Below, piece after piece: positions 26,373 to 35,856 of a stretch of DNA of 64,000 bases. Under the pieces are notes generated by a model. It had not been told where the DNA came from. It did not search any database and was given only the letters and a program-made list of their open reading frames with translations. The first letter of the stretch is position 1. Each line of letters starts with the position of its first letter. The position numbers and the translations under genes were made by a program. Source of the DNA: Peribacillus simplex NBRC 15720 = DSM 1321 (GTDB lineage: Bacteria; Bacillota; Bacilli; Bacillales; DSM-1321); assembly GCF_002243645.1 (NCBI RefSeq), contig NZ_CP017704.1, positions 1,279,501 through 1,343,500 on the forward strand, given 5' to 3'.

Positions 26373-27611
26373 TTATTGATATTTCTTGAAAAGAATAGTT
26401 GCGTTATGTCCACCGAATCCAAGTGAATTGCTGATGGCTGCATTGATTTCGCCCTTCCTTGCTTGATTCGGAACATAGTCCAAATCACACTCAGGGTCAG
26501 GTGTTTCAATATTGATGGTTGGAGGCAAAATGCTGTCCCTGATTGCCTGAATCGTGAATATTGCTTCCACACCTCCTGCTGCCCCTAACATATGGCCTGT
26601 CATTGATTTAGTGGAACTTATTGCAAGTTTATTAGCATGGTCGCCAAAGACTTCTTTGACTGCCATCGTTTCGTATTTGTCATTGTATGGTGTACTCGTT
26701 CCGTGGGCATTCACATATTGGATGTCTTCCGGATTCAAACCTGCATCCTCAATTGCGATTTTCATCGCTCTTGCCCCGCCTTCTCCACCTGGTGCCGGAG
26801 CTGTAATATGGAAGGCATCTCCAGTTGAGCCATAACCAGCTATTTCAGCATAAATCTTGGCTCCTCTATTCAATGCATGTTCAAGATCTTCCAGAACGAT
26901 AATTCCAGCTCCTTCCCCTATTACGAAACCATCACGATTAAGATCAAAAGGACGGCTAGCGGTTTGTGGATCAGGGTTGGTCGATAAAGCAGTATTTGCA
27001 CAGAAGCCTGCAACCGACATTTTTGTGATTGGCGCTTCGGCCCCACCTGTGATCATGACATCGGCATCGCCCCGTTGAATGGCTTTAAACGCGTCACCAA
27101 TTGAATTTGTTCCTGTTGCACAGGCTGTCACCGTACATGAATTGATTCCTTTTGCACCCAGTAAGATAGAAACCTGGCCAGCTGCCATGTCCGGAATCAT
27201 CATTGGAACGAAAAATGGGCTCACCCGTTTATATCCTCTATTTAAAAAGTTTTCATGCTGTGTTTCAAGTGTCTCCAGCCCGCCGATACCCGAACCGATC
27301 CAGACCCCGACACGTGCAGCATTTTCATCGGTTATTTCCAGCTTGCTATCATTATATGCCATAACGGATGCTGCAATTGCATAATGGGTAAAACGATCCA
27401 TTTTGCGTGCTTCTTTACGATTTATATATGTCTCTATATCAAAATCCTTGATTTCAGCAGCAACTTTAACGGGGAATTCTTCAGCATTTAAACGAGTTAA
27501 AGGCCCTATCCCCGATTTCCCCTCAATTATATTCTTCCATCCAGTTTCTGCATCATTACCAACTGGAGAGATTGCTCCAATACCTGTTACAACTACACGG
27601 CGATTAGTCAT
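26373..27611 (-). CDS. fabF: 3-oxoacyl-[ACP] synthase II FabF
   Basis: Condensing enzyme that elongates acyl-ACP with malonyl-ACP in fatty acid synthesis. The 412-residue thiolase-fold protein carries the active Cys in [16 protein letters not shown] (about 160-175) and the two His in [14 protein letters not shown] (about 301-314) and [12 protein letters not shown] (about 337-348). It lies 50 bases after fabH in the same operon, as yjaX-yjaY in B. subtilis. The operon carries a FapR operator at its promoter. Confidence 0.97.
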   Translation of the reverse strand: MTNRRVVVTGIGAISPVGNDAETGWKNIIEGKSGIGPLTRLNAEEFPVKVAAEIKDFDIETYINRKEARKMDRFTHYAIAASVMAYNDSKLEITDENAARVGVWIGSGIGGLETLETQHENFLNRGYKRVSPFFVPMMIPDMAAGQVSILLGAKGINSCTVTACATGTNSIGDAFKAIQRGDADVMITGGAEAPITKMSVAGFCANTALSTNPDPQTASRPFDLNRDGFVIGEGAGIIVLEDLEHALNRGAKIYAEIAGYGSTGDAFHITAPAPGGEGGARAMKIAIEDAGLNPEDIQYVNAHGTSTPYNDKYETMAVKEVFGDHANKLAISSTKSMTGHMLGAAGGVEAIFTIQAIRDSILPPTINIETPDPECDLDYVPNQARKGEINAAISNSLGFGGHNATILFKKYQ

Positions 27612-27661
27612 TAAAAATCGCTCCTTCCTATTTTTAAAGCTCTTACGTTTTGCTTCTTCTT

Positions 27662-28597
27662 TTATTTACCCCACCTAAGAGCGATCGCTCCCCATGTAAG
27701 GCCACCACCAAAACCGACCATGATGATTAAGTCATTGTCCTTGATTCTTCCTGCTTCCATTTCTTCCACAAGGGCCATTGGAATGGACGCTGATGAAGTA
27801 TTTCCATATTTATGAACCGTTTTTGTCATTTTTTCAAGTGGGAGACCCAAGCGTTCCCTTGAAGCTTCCATAATGCGTATGTTTGCTTGATGCGGAACAA
27901 GCAGATCCACATCTTCCTTTGTCAAACCAGCTTTGTCCAATACACTCAGGCTGGATTCCCCCATCTGACGGACAGCAAATTTAAATACTTCACGTCCATT
28001 CATATGAATGAAATCTCCTTCCTGTAATAAGTGCTTCCCACCAGTTCCATCTGCGCCTAATTCAAAGGAAAGGACCCCTTTGCCTTCAGATACAGGTCCA
28101 AGTACAGCTGCACCCGCTCCGTCACCAAAAAGTACAGCAGTATTACGGTCTTCCCAATTGGTTACTTTCGAAAGCTTTTCAACACCGACAATCAACACAT
28201 GCTTATATGCACCTGTCTTAATAAATTGCTGTGCCGTGATCATTGCATACATAAAACCGGCACATGCAGCACTTACATCCATTGCAGCTGCCTTCATCGC
28301 TCCCAATTTCTCTTGAATCATGCAAGCGACAGAAGGAAACGACTGATCCGGTGTAACAGTAGCTACAAGAATTAAATCTATCTCTTCAGCCGAAATTTCC
28401 GCATTTTTCAATGCAGCTTTTGCGGCTTCATAAGCCATATCTGATGTATCAATATCATCTTTTGCAATTCTTCTTTCCTCAATACCCGTCCTAGTCCGAA
28501 TCCACTCGTCGGAAGTATCCATAATTTTCTCTAAATCCGCATTTGTAACGATTTTGTCGGGTAAGTAGCGGCCAAGCCCTAATATTCCAGCATTCAT
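27662..28597 (-). CDS. fabH: 3-oxoacyl-[ACP] synthase III FabH
   Basis: Starter condensing enzyme that joins acyl-CoA (branched in bacilli) to malonyl-ACP. The 311-residue protein has the catalytic triad Cys112 in [13 protein letters not shown], His in [14 protein letters not shown] (about 238) and Asn in [11 protein letters not shown] (about 268). It is the first gene of fabH-fabF, 44 bases from a FapR operator. B. subtilis has two FabH enzymes; by position this one corresponds to FabHA. Confidence 0.97.
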   Translation of the reverse strand: MNAGILGLGRYLPDKIVTNADLEKIMDTSDEWIRTRTGIEERRIAKDDIDTSDMAYEAAKAALKNAEISAEEIDLILVATVTPDQSFPSVACMIQEKLGAMKAAAMDVSAACAGFMYAMITAQQFIKTGAYKHVLIVGVEKLSKVTNWEDRNTAVLFGDGAGAAVLGPVSEGKGVLSFELGADGTGGKHLLQEGDFIHMNGREVFKFAVRQMGESSLSVLDKAGLTKEDVDLLVPHQANIRIMEASRERLGLPLEKMTKTVHKYGNTSSASIPMALVEEMEAGRIKDNDLIIMVGFGGGLTWGAIALRWGK

Positions 28598-28640
28598 CTT
28601 GCCATCCCCTTATATTTTAATGAGTTATTATAAGCATCTA

Positions 28641-28657
28641 TTATTACCTGGTACTAA
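28641..28657 (-). promoter_or_regulatory. FapR operator upstream of fabH-fabF
   Basis: Minus strand TTAGTACCAGGTAATAA matches the FapR consensus with one imperfect arm. It overlaps the last base of the -10 box, so FapR binding would block the promoter. Confidence 0.85.
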
Positions 28658-28685
28658 TTTTATATAAAAAAACACTTCCTTGCAA
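28657..28685 (-). promoter_or_regulatory. SigA-type promoter of fabH-fabF
   Basis: Minus-strand -35 TTGCAA (28680-28685) and -10 TAAAAT (28657-28662), 17 bases apart, next to the FapR operator. Confidence 0.7.
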
Positions 28686-28798
28686 GAGTTAACAATTTGA
28701 AAGGCTAAGGAAATCTCTTTCCAAAGTCGGCCAAGCGCCTATGCCAGGGGAAATTAGGGACATACATTATTAATAAAAGGAGATAGGAGGAATTCATT

Positions 28799-29020
28799 GT
28801 GGACATATTCAATCGCAACGGCGAGAGAAACCCGGATGATCATTTTTCGAATTTGATGTTTGGCAGGAAAGCTGAACCGGAGCAAGAGGAATCGAGGGTT
28901 GATTACATGCAATTGATGGAGAGCGTCGAAACATTGATGGGCTTATACAGTCAATACAAACCGACAATTGAAAAAATTAATCTGAACCCATTGATCGCAA
29001 AGTTCTTGAAAAAAGAATGA
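28799..29020 (+). CDS. Small acidic protein at the yjzB position
   Basis: A 73-residue protein that starts at GTG 28799, 8 bases after AGGAGG. The N-terminal half is polar (NRNGERNPDDHF, then EPEQEESRVDY) and the C-terminal half amphipathic (LMESVETLMGLYSQYKPTIE, then NPLIAKFLKK). It lies between fabH and comZ, where B. subtilis has yjzB, but I cannot confirm homology. Its C-terminal pattern resembles other small Bacillus proteins with a YxQxKP-type tail. Function unknown. Confidence 0.7.
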   Translation: MDIFNRNGERNPDDHFSNLMFGRKAEPEQEESRVDYMQLMESVETLMGLYSQYKPTIEKINLNPLIAKFLKKE

Positions 29021-29030
29021 AAAAAATTTA

Positions 29031-29055
29031 AGGCTGCCCTTTTACCGGACAGCCT
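29031..29055. terminator. Terminator of comZ
   Basis: On the minus strand AGGCTGTCC and GGGCAGCCT pair (one G-U), followed by TAAATTTTTT. It lies between convergent comZ and the 73-aa gene. Confidence 0.75.
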
Positions 29056-29063
29056 GCCTTTAA

Positions 29064-29246
29064 TTAACGCTGAGCATCTTGTTTTCCAAGCTCATAAGCT
29101 TCTTGCATTACGCTTTTAAAGAGCTCCATGAATGGCTCTGCCATCTCCATTGAGAATGGAATCCCGCTTGCTTCAAGCTTCGCTTTAGCCTCTGGGAAGT
29201 ACTTCATGGCGATTCCCATAAATTCAAGAGTTTTATCTGAACTCAT
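29064..29246 (-). CDS. comZ: ComG operon repressor ComZ
   Basis: ComZ is a small protein reported to repress the comG competence operon in B. subtilis. The 60-residue product has the family pattern LEFMGIAMKYFPEAKAKLE, PFMELFKSVMQEAYELGKQD, with two amphipathic helices. Known ComZ has 63 residues. The ATG follows AGGGGGAAAG. In B. subtilis comZ follows med in one operon; med is absent here, and comZ has its own promoter. Confidence 0.88.
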   Translation of the reverse strand: MSSDKTLEFMGIAMKYFPEAKAKLEASGIPFSMEMAEPFMELFKSVMQEAYELGKQDAQR

Positions 29247-29301
29247 TCGCTTTCCCCCTATCTTTTGAGATCATTGTGATGTCCAAATAAACCTCAATAT
29301 T

Positions 29302-29330
29302 ATCATAATTCCACATGACCCTTTCGTAAA
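29302..29330 (-). promoter_or_regulatory. Promoter of comZ
   Basis: Minus-strand -35 TTTACG (29325-29330) and -10 TATGAT (29302-29307), 17 bases apart, about 55 bases before the comZ ATG. Confidence 0.65.
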
Positions 29331-29484
29331 GGGCGTACATATAAAATCATGAATATCTTTTGAAGTTAATTCCTATCCTTGAACATTATAGTACAAGACA
29401 TATGGATTAGAGGCAAATATGCAGTTTTGTCCTTCCCAAAATAACGAAAAATTTCGATTTCATATTTGATTATGGTCTCCTCCG

Positions 29485-30315
29485 TTAATCACGCTTTCTC
29501 CATGTTTTAAGTAAGTTTAATCGTTTATTATGTTTTCTTTGTAAAGCAATGCCTTCTTCTGGTTCCAATTTGCTTTTCACTTCAAAAATTGTTCCTTTAT
29601 TGATTTTAGTTGTTGATTGGGAAGCGACTGAATCCATACTCTCACCAAATATTAACATGGCACATTTATTCCAATGATCATCTATACTGCTGCACAATTG
29701 GATGTCCCTATCGGAAGATGAGGTGACTTCTTCCAAAGCATTAACAAAATCAGTGATGTAGAGAGCATCTCCGGTATATTCGGCAGCAATTGCCGCCTTG
29801 ATATCAGACTGTTCAAGCTGATTGATTCCAGCTTCAAAGCTCATGCCTTCCGATTGCCAAGGTCCATAAATCGTCGGTAAGAATATAATTTTTGCAGAAT
29901 CTATTCCACGAATCGAGCTTAATACGTACTGGAATATACTGACATCTTTTTCGATGGGCATGAAAAGAACGAAATTTGGCGTTTCATTCTTGCCATTTTT
30001 TTTGCATTTCTCAATGAGGGAAACGATTTCGCCTATTACAAAATCGATTTTGTCCATTTTTCCGCTTTGAATATCGTAACAAGATATGAACACCGTGTCC
30101 TGCTGTTTAATATCCAATAATTTAAGTTTATTTATCGGAAAGTATATATAATTTGAATTCCTGCCTATTTCAAGTTCCTTTTCTTCCATAATATATTGAC
30201 TTGCTTCTGAATCAGCCCAATCGATTCCGATTACTTCTTCTCCTTGGTTCAATAAATATTGAGTCACATAGAATCCCACGAATCGATAAGTTCCAATGAC
30301 AATGTTTGTTTGCAT
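29485..30315 (-). CDS. yjaV: YjaV-type NAD(P)-binding Rossmann-like protein
   Basis: A 276-residue protein related by position to B. subtilis YjaV. The N-terminus TNIVIGTYRFVGFYVTQYLL has the strand-loop-helix of an NAD-dependent epimerase/dehydratase fold, but the usual GxxGxxG is replaced by GTYRFVG, so nucleotide binding is doubtful. PTIYGPWQSEGMSFEAGI resembles the epimerase substrate loop with its YGP triad. I chose ATG 30315 with GAGGAGG 8 bases upstream; the longer frame passes through that site. It follows yjaU by about 100 bases. Function unknown. Confidence 0.72.
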   Translation of the reverse strand: MQTNIVIGTYRFVGFYVTQYLLNQGEEVIGIDWADSEASQYIMEEKELEIGRNSNYIYFPINKLKLLDIKQQDTVFISCYDIQSGKMDKIDFVIGEIVSLIEKCKKNGKNETPNFVLFMPIEKDVSIFQYVLSSIRGIDSAKIIFLPTIYGPWQSEGMSFEAGINQLEQSDIKAAIAAEYTGDALYITDFVNALEEVTSSSDRDIQLCSSIDDHWNKCAMLIFGESMDSVASQSTTKINKGTIFEVKSKLEPEEGIALQRKHNKRLNLLKTWRKRD

Positions 30316-30417
30316 AAATACAGCCTCCTCGTATGCCATCAAGCCCACTTCATTCGGCACGTCTAGTTTTTTTAGATGCTGTATCGTATGCAAACTATTG
30401 TAAAAATATATCTCTTC

Positions 30418-31140
30418 TCATAAAGTCTCTTCATTCTCATTGAAAAACTTTTGTATTTGATAGGGGATTTTATAACGTTTTTCGGGCAATATATACGTCA
30501 GCTGCAAGTCTGCTTTTCTAGCCAGCTGGATTTGTCGATAAAGGGAGGCTTGCTCTTTCCGTAAGCTTCCAAAAACCTGGATCACTTTCATGGGGATATT
30601 CTCTGCGATTACTGAATCTTCAGTGTCCAGGATATGCTGTTCACATTCTGCCAGATCGAGCTCATATGCAGCAGCGACCTCGGACAGCCACTTTTTAAAG
30701 AAGAACTTATTTTCCTTTTCTTTTTCCAGTTGTGCTTTCAAGGAAAAAACCGGATCGATCAATACGACAGACCGTATTTTATTACCAAGTTCATTCATTA
30801 ACTTTAAGGCAAGGAGCGCGCCTGTCCCCTCTGCCAATATATGAACCCTTTGATTGACTATTTCTTTTTTCAAGAAAAGAATATATAGGTTAAGGGAAAG
30901 GTCCAGTGCTTTAGGACTGCCCCAGTTGGCTCCGTGGAAATTCGATGAAAATAGCGTGTATCCGTATTCCTTTAAATGTTCCAATATCTGCAGCCTGCCA
31001 GGATGCTGCAGCCAAAAGCTGCTGTCTTTTTCGACAAAATGACTACGGTCTCCAATTACCATTACGGAAAAACCACTGGGCCGCTCTGGATAATAGATGA
31101 TATTCCATTGGTCATCAATTTGAAAAGTTCGTTGTTCCAT
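30418..31140 (-). CDS. yjaU: YjaU-type alpha/beta hydrolase
   Basis: A 240-residue protein with an alpha/beta-hydrolase outline: an opening strand SVMVIGDRSHF, a helix and strand giving the nucleophile elbow region HILAEGTGALLALKLMNELG, then RSVVLIDPVF. The nucleophile position (AEGTGAL) carries Thr/Gly rather than the usual GxSxG Ser, so it may be inactive or unusual. It lies upstream of yjaV as in B. subtilis. Function unknown; the family assignment comes from fold pattern and gene order. Confidence 0.7.
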   Translation of the reverse strand: MEQRTFQIDDQWNIIYYPERPSGFSVMVIGDRSHFVEKDSSFWLQHPGRLQILEHLKEYGYTLFSSNFHGANWGSPKALDLSLNLYILFLKKEIVNQRVHILAEGTGALLALKLMNELGNKIRSVVLIDPVFSLKAQLEKEKENKFFFKKWLSEVAAAYELDLAECEQHILDTEDSVIAENIPMKVIQVFGSLRKEQASLYRQIQLARKADLQLTYILPEKRYKIPYQIQKFFNENEETL

Positions 31141-31437
31141 CGTTCAAACTCCTTTAAGGAATATTACTACTACTATATTAATTTATGACGAAAAATAGAA
31201 AGGGTCAGTGGAAACGCCTAACTTCTTATCTTAAATTAACCAAGCTGGGATGATTTTTGTGTTTATTTTTCCCCTATGATTTCCCTTTTGACGTTTGGAA
31301 CCAACTAGTCTGCCAGAAAAAGTTCTCTTATGATTTAATGTATTGATTTATTTAAAGGTTATTATTAAAAACACGTTTTAACTGTATATTAATTATGGTA
31401 AGATAAAAATGAATGTAGTGGAATGAGGTGAAATTCG

Positions 31438-31629
31438 ATGCGTTATGCTTGGGCAATTTTTTGGACATTCTTATTAGTGCATATGACTGTATATGTTGTT
31501 TCTTCCATGAGCGGAGTTTCATACGATGCTGCGCAGGGAACGATTTTAGGATTAGCTGCTGCTATCCTGATTCTTATCATCCCTGCTATCTTGCCTGCTG
31601 GGCCAGCTAAAGACTCTCATCAACATTAA
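31438..31629 (+). CDS. yjzD: YjzD (DUF2929) small membrane protein
   Basis: A 63-residue membrane protein of the DUF2929 type with two helices: AWAIFWTFLLVHMTVYVVSS and GTILGLAAAILILIIPAIL. GAGGTG lies 8 bases before the ATG. It sits beside yjaU as in B. subtilis, where yjzD (61 residues) is poorly characterised. It converges with clpB and shares a terminator with it. Confidence 0.85.
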   Translation: MRYAWAIFWTFLLVHMTVYVVSSMSGVSYDAAQGTILGLAAAILILIIPAILPAGPAKDSHQH

Positions 31630-31632
31630 GAA

Positions 31633-31669
31633 ACAAAAGAGGACATCCTTTTTAGGATGTCCTTTTTGT
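31633..31669. terminator. Bidirectional terminator yjzD/clpB
   Basis: AGGACATCC-TTTTTA-GGATGTCCT with flanking AACAAAAG and CTTTTTGTT, 3 bases after the yjzD stop. Confidence 0.88.
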
Positions 31670-31711
31670 TATACCATACTTTGCTTACGGGTAAACTACA
31701 TTGCAACGTTT

Positions 31712-34300
31712 TTATATGAGGACCAATTCATCATGATCATAATCAATCGTTATTCCTTCTTTTAGCTCAACAGTCCCAGCTATGATTTTACGGGCGATTT
31801 TCGTTTCCAGATGCTTTTGGATGAATCGCTTCAGCGGTCTTGCTCCATATACCGGATCATATCCCTGGTCCGCAATGAATTCCTTAGCCGCTTCAGTGAC
31901 GTTCAGGACTATATTTTGTTCAGTTAACCTTTCTTGTAATTGATGAACCATTTTATCTACGATTTCAACGATTTCTTGTTTCGTCAGAGGTTTGAATAAA
32001 ACAATGTCATCAACGCGATTCAAAAATTCCGGACGGAAATGGCCTCTTAACTCTTTAAAGACCTGATCTTTTATTTCTTCTTCAATTCCTCCATCCACCC
32101 GGTTGGACTGCAATAAGAAATGGGAACCGATATTGGAAGTCATGATGATCACCGTATTTTTACAGTTGATTGTTCTGCCTTGAGAGTCTGTTATCCTTCC
32201 ATCATCCAACATTTGTAGCAAAATATTGAAGACTTCCGGATGCGCCTTTTCAATTTCGTCTAATAATATGACTGAGTATGGGTTTCTCCTGACAGCCTCC
32301 GTAAGTTGGCCGCCTTCCTCAAACCCAACATATCCAGGAGGTGCACCAACAAGTCGGGACACAGAATGTTTCTCCATATATTCCGACATATCGATTCGAA
32401 TCATATGTTCTTCACTATCGAATAACGTTTCTGCCAAAGCTTTTACCAGTTCGGTTTTACCGACACCCGTCGGCCCAAGAAAGATGAATGAACCGATTGG
32501 TCTGTTTGGGTCTTTAATTCCAGCCCTTGCTCTTAAAACCGCATCGGATACGAGTTCCACCGCTTCCCCTTGACCTATTACGCGTTCATGCAGGATATCA
32601 GATAGGCGAAGCAGTTTCTCCCTTTCACTTTCCACCAGCTTGCTTATGGGGATCCCCGTCCACCTTGCAACAATCGAGGCTATTTCCTCCTCCGTCACTT
32701 CTTGGCGAAGCAATCGTGATTCCTGTTTTTCCTTTTCCAATTCGTCTTCCATTGCTTCCAATTCTTTTTGAAGCTGCGGAATCCTTCCGTGTCGAAGTTC
32801 AGCTGCCCGGTTTAGGTCATAGTCATTCTCTGCTTGATCCAGTTCATGACGCAGTTTCTCAAGCTCTTCACGTTGATCCTGCACCTTTTGAAGCGCCGAT
32901 TTCTCCATTTGCCACTTGGATTTCATGCTATTCGCTTGATCCTGAAGTTCTGATAGTTCTTTTTGAAGCACTTCAAGCCTTGCTTTGCTTTGAGGGTCCT
33001 CCTCATTCTTCAAGGCAGCTTCTTCAATTTCAAGTTGCATGACTTTTCTCGTGATTTCATCCAACTCGGATGGCATTGAATCGATTTCCATTCGGATCAT
33101 CGCACATGCTTCATCCACAAGATCTATCGCTTTATCCGGTAAAAATCGCTCCGTTATATATCGGTTCGAAAGGACAGAGGCAGCAACGATCGCCCGATCA
33201 TGTATCCTGACACCATGGTGAATTTCAAACCGTTCCTTTAATCCCCGCAAAATTGAAATCGTATCTTCCACATCCGGTTCAGGAACCAGAACCTGTTGGA
33301 AACGGCGTTCCAAGGCCGGATCTTTTTCAATATATTGTCGATATTCATCAAGGGTCGTTGCACCGATACAATGCAGCTCACCGCGCGCAAGCATCGGTTT
33401 TAACATATTTCCGGCATCAAGTGCGCCATCTGTTCTTCCTGCACCGACAATTGTGTGTAATTCATCAATGAATAAAAGAATTTTACCTTCACTCTTCTTG
33501 ATCTCATTCAACACCGCTTTTAGGCGTTCTTCAAATTCACCGCGGAATTTGGCCCCAGCGACAAGCGCACTCATATCTAGTGAAAAAACGGTCTTGTCCT
33601 TTAATCCTTCCGGCACATCCTTCCTGACGATCCTTTGTGCCAACCCCTCGACGATGGCTGTTTTACCTACTCCCGGTTCCCCTATTAATACAGGATTATT
33701 TTTCGTTTTACGTGAAAGGATCCGGATGACGTTACGGATTTCCGTATCTCGACCAATTACGGGATCGACCTTCCCCGATTTAACCTCAGCAACGAGATCT
33801 CTGCCGTATTTTTTCAGTACTTCATAAGTGCTTTCAGGATTTTGACTAGTCACTCGCTGATTCCCCCTTATATCGTTTATAACCCGTTTTGCTTTAGCAT
33901 AATCAATTCCATATGATGAAAAAAGCCTGTTTACATTCGTTTTATTGACTTGCAATGACGCAAGCAGTATATGTTCTACAGATAAATATTCATCCTCCCA
34001 CATCTGCATTTCTTTTTCGGCAGCCGTTAAAATTTGCTGTAGGGAGGATGACATGTAAACCTGGGAAACACTCCTGCTCACTTCCGGTAATCGATCCAGT
34101 TCCTTATTTAGCTCTATATCAAATAGATTCATCGGTTTACCAGATTCCGATAAAATTCTGATTAATAAACTTTCATCCTGTTCCATTAAGATCTTTAATA
34201 AATGAAGCTCCGTCAGCTCGGGATTCCCTCTATCTTTGGCTAGTTCCTGGCCGCCAATGAACGCCTGTTGGGTTCTCTCCGTCATTTTATTAATATCCAT
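31712..34300 (-). CDS. clpB: Chaperone ClpB
   Basis: An AAA+ disaggregase that works with DnaK to rescue aggregated proteins. The 862-residue protein has the N-terminal double Clp repeat (about 1-145), nucleotide domain 1 with [13 protein letters not shown], the long coiled middle domain (about 405-525, rich in Glu, Lys and Gln), and domain 2 with [16 protein letters not shown]. The IGF/L tripeptide loop for ClpP is not seen, as expected. I chose ATG 34300, 6 bases after GGGAGGT. A perfect CtsR operator controls it. B. subtilis itself has no clpB, but many Bacillaceae do. Confidence 0.97.
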   Translation of the reverse strand: MDINKMTERTQQAFIGGQELAKDRGNPELTELHLLKILMEQDESLLIRILSESGKPMNLFDIELNKELDRLPEVSRSVSQVYMSSSLQQILTAAEKEMQMWEDEYLSVEHILLASLQVNKTNVNRLFSSYGIDYAKAKRVINDIRGNQRVTSQNPESTYEVLKKYGRDLVAEVKSGKVDPVIGRDTEIRNVIRILSRKTKNNPVLIGEPGVGKTAIVEGLAQRIVRKDVPEGLKDKTVFSLDMSALVAGAKFRGEFEERLKAVLNEIKKSEGKILLFIDELHTIVGAGRTDGALDAGNMLKPMLARGELHCIGATTLDEYRQYIEKDPALERRFQQVLVPEPDVEDTISILRGLKERFEIHHGVRIHDRAIVAASVLSNRYITERFLPDKAIDLVDEACAMIRMEIDSMPSELDEITRKVMQLEIEEAALKNEEDPQSKARLEVLQKELSELQDQANSMKSKWQMEKSALQKVQDQREELEKLRHELDQAENDYDLNRAAELRHGRIPQLQKELEAMEDELEKEKQESRLLRQEVTEEEIASIVARWTGIPISKLVESEREKLLRLSDILHERVIGQGEAVELVSDAVLRARAGIKDPNRPIGSFIFLGPTGVGKTELVKALAETLFDSEEHMIRIDMSEYMEKHSVSRLVGAPPGYVGFEEGGQLTEAVRRNPYSVILLDEIEKAHPEVFNILLQMLDDGRITDSQGRTINCKNTVIIMTSNIGSHFLLQSNRVDGGIEEEIKDQVFKELRGHFRPEFLNRVDDIVLFKPLTKQEIVEIVDKMVHQLQERLTEQNIVLNVTEAAKEFIADQGYDPVYGARPLKRFIQKHLETKIARKIIAGTVELKEGITIDYDHDELVLI

Positions 34301-34346
34301 CTTAAAACCTCCCATTCATCTATATCATGAACGAATTCCCACTGGG

Positions 34347-34363
34347 TTTGACCAAATTTGACC
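34347..34363 (-). promoter_or_regulatory. CtsR operator of clpB
   Basis: GGTCAAATTTGGTCAAA is a perfect direct repeat of the CtsR heptamer GGTCAAA with a 3-base spacer. It starts 11 bases after the -10 box, so CtsR would repress clpB until heat or stress inactivates it. Confidence 0.92.
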
Positions 34364-34374
34364 TTTATATTTTC

Positions 34375-34402
34375 ATTATACTTCTAATTCTCCCCATGTA
34401 AA
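34375..34402 (-). promoter_or_regulatory. SigA promoter of clpB
   Basis: Minus-strand -35 TTTACA (34397-34402) and -10 TATAAT (34375-34380) with a 16-base spacer. Confidence 0.8.
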
Positions 34403-34444
34403 GGAAAGTTATAAAAAATGCAGGAGGCATGGAGGATAAACGGC

Positions 34445-34473
34445 AAAAGCCTTTCTTCATATAGAAGAAAGGC
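34445..34473 (-). terminator. Terminator of the gentisate operon
   Basis: GCCTTTCTTC-TATAT-GAAGAAAGGC is a perfect 10-bp stem followed on the minus strand by TTTTGCCG, about 58 bases after the monooxygenase stop. Confidence 0.75.
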
Positions 34474-34530
34474 GACCCATTTGTAAAATGCATAAAATCA
34501 CTTAGCACAGTATTTGGATGAAATAACGGG

Positions 34531-35733
34531 TTATGCTTTCACGGCCGTTTTATTGTAACCATGAAACTCATCGACGAATTGAAAATCCTTATCCGTGCGA
34601 CCCGCAAGGATCGTATCTCGAAGCAGAATGCCTGCATCGGTCATATTGTGAATGATTTCCCCCCACATTCTTGCGCTTGTTTGAACATGAGCCGTACGCG
34701 GAATCCGTTCCTCTTGATATTCCAAAAATGCCTGTTCAATGTCATTCCCATGCTTATGAAGCATATCCGACAAATAAGCTGCATCTTCTAAAGCCTGGCA
34801 AGCCCCTTGTGCCAAGTATTGAAGCATCGGATGTGCCGCATCGCCCGTAAGCGTAATTCTTCCTTTTGTCCAATTATCAATTGGTAACCGGTCATACATT
34901 GGCCAGCGGCGTTGCCTTTGAATGAATGAAATCGCATTCTGAACAAGCTCACAAGTTCCGGCAAATACACAGTCCATTTCTTCCGGTGTTCCCCATTGAT
35001 CTGTTTTTTCGTTTTCTTCCGTGTATTGAGAACTTTTGAACACCACTACTTGGTTGTAAAGTTCTCCCCTTCTAACCGGGTATTGAACAAGATGAAGGTT
35101 TGGCCCAATCCACATATATACATCATCTAGATCTCCATGGCTCGTAACCTCTTCCATCGGGATCGCTCCCCTGTATGCAACATATTGAGAGCAGACCGGT
35201 TGATCTTCCACAAAAAGTTTCCGTGCCTTGGACCATAATCCATCGGCTCCAATGACAGCAGTTCCTGAATATTGGGACCCGTTGGCAGAAGTGACCGTCA
35301 CCTCACCTTCATTTTCTACTGTCTCAATAATGGTTTGGTTCGTAACCAGCTCGATATACGGGTTCTTTTCACATGCTTCAGCCAGTACTTTATGCAAATC
35401 AGAACGATGCAATACAACGTACGGAGCTCCATATCTTTCTTTATAAACATCACCTAAATCCAAAGCGGAAAGCTCTTTTCCGGAAAAGGCATCCATTAGC
35501 ACCAATCTTTTTGGAAATACTGCAATTTCATTGATTTTATCCATGACTCCTAAACGCTGCAATACGTTGGTGGCATTTGCGGCAAGCTGAATCCCTGCAC
35601 CAATTTCACCAAATTCGGGAGCTTGTTCCAGGACTTTTACATACTGTTTCGTTTCTGCGATTCCTAAAGCAGTTGCCAATCCGCCAATTCCCCCACCGAT
35701 AACGATGAATGGTTTTTTTTCTATGTTCATCAT
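34531..35733 (-). CDS. FAD-dependent 3-hydroxybenzoate 6-monooxygenase (probable)
   Basis: A class A flavoprotein monooxygenase of 400 residues. It has the FAD dinucleotide motif IVIGGGIGGLATAL (about 10-23), the middle DG motif VIGADGLWSKAR (about 160-171), and TLTGDAAHPMLQYLAQGA (about 293-310). It groups by pattern with salicylate and 3-hydroxybenzoate hydroxylases. Since the next gene encodes gentisate 1,2-dioxygenase, the likely reaction is 3-hydroxybenzoate plus NAD(P)H and O2 to gentisate; salicylate 5-hydroxylation is less likely for a single-component enzyme. Start ATG 35733 has GGGGGAA upstream. It is the last gene of the catabolic operon. Confidence 0.82.
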   Translation of the reverse strand: MMNIEKKPFIVIGGGIGGLATALGIAETKQYVKVLEQAPEFGEIGAGIQLAANATNVLQRLGVMDKINEIAVFPKRLVLMDAFSGKELSALDLGDVYKERYGAPYVVLHRSDLHKVLAEACEKNPYIELVTNQTIIETVENEGEVTVTSANGSQYSGTAVIGADGLWSKARKLFVEDQPVCSQYVAYRGAIPMEEVTSHGDLDDVYMWIGPNLHLVQYPVRRGELYNQVVVFKSSQYTEENEKTDQWGTPEEMDCVFAGTCELVQNAISFIQRQRRWPMYDRLPIDNWTKGRITLTGDAAHPMLQYLAQGACQALEDAAYLSDMLHKHGNDIEQAFLEYQEERIPRTAHVQTSARMWGEIIHNMTDAGILLRDTILAGRTDKDFQFVDEFHGYNKTAVKA

Positions 35734-35856
35734 CAATTCCCCCTAAATTAGTTGTTTTAGCCAATGTTGCGGACCAATACCACAGTAAGCGTTTTCATTC
35801 GACTGGCATTCTATATATCCATCAGGATCATTCTTAAAGTTTCAAACCGATTATTT

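Noticed and set aside
32527..33042. 171-codon frame antisense to clpB
   Set aside because: A shadow of the clpB middle-domain codons; no start signal and low-complexity composition.
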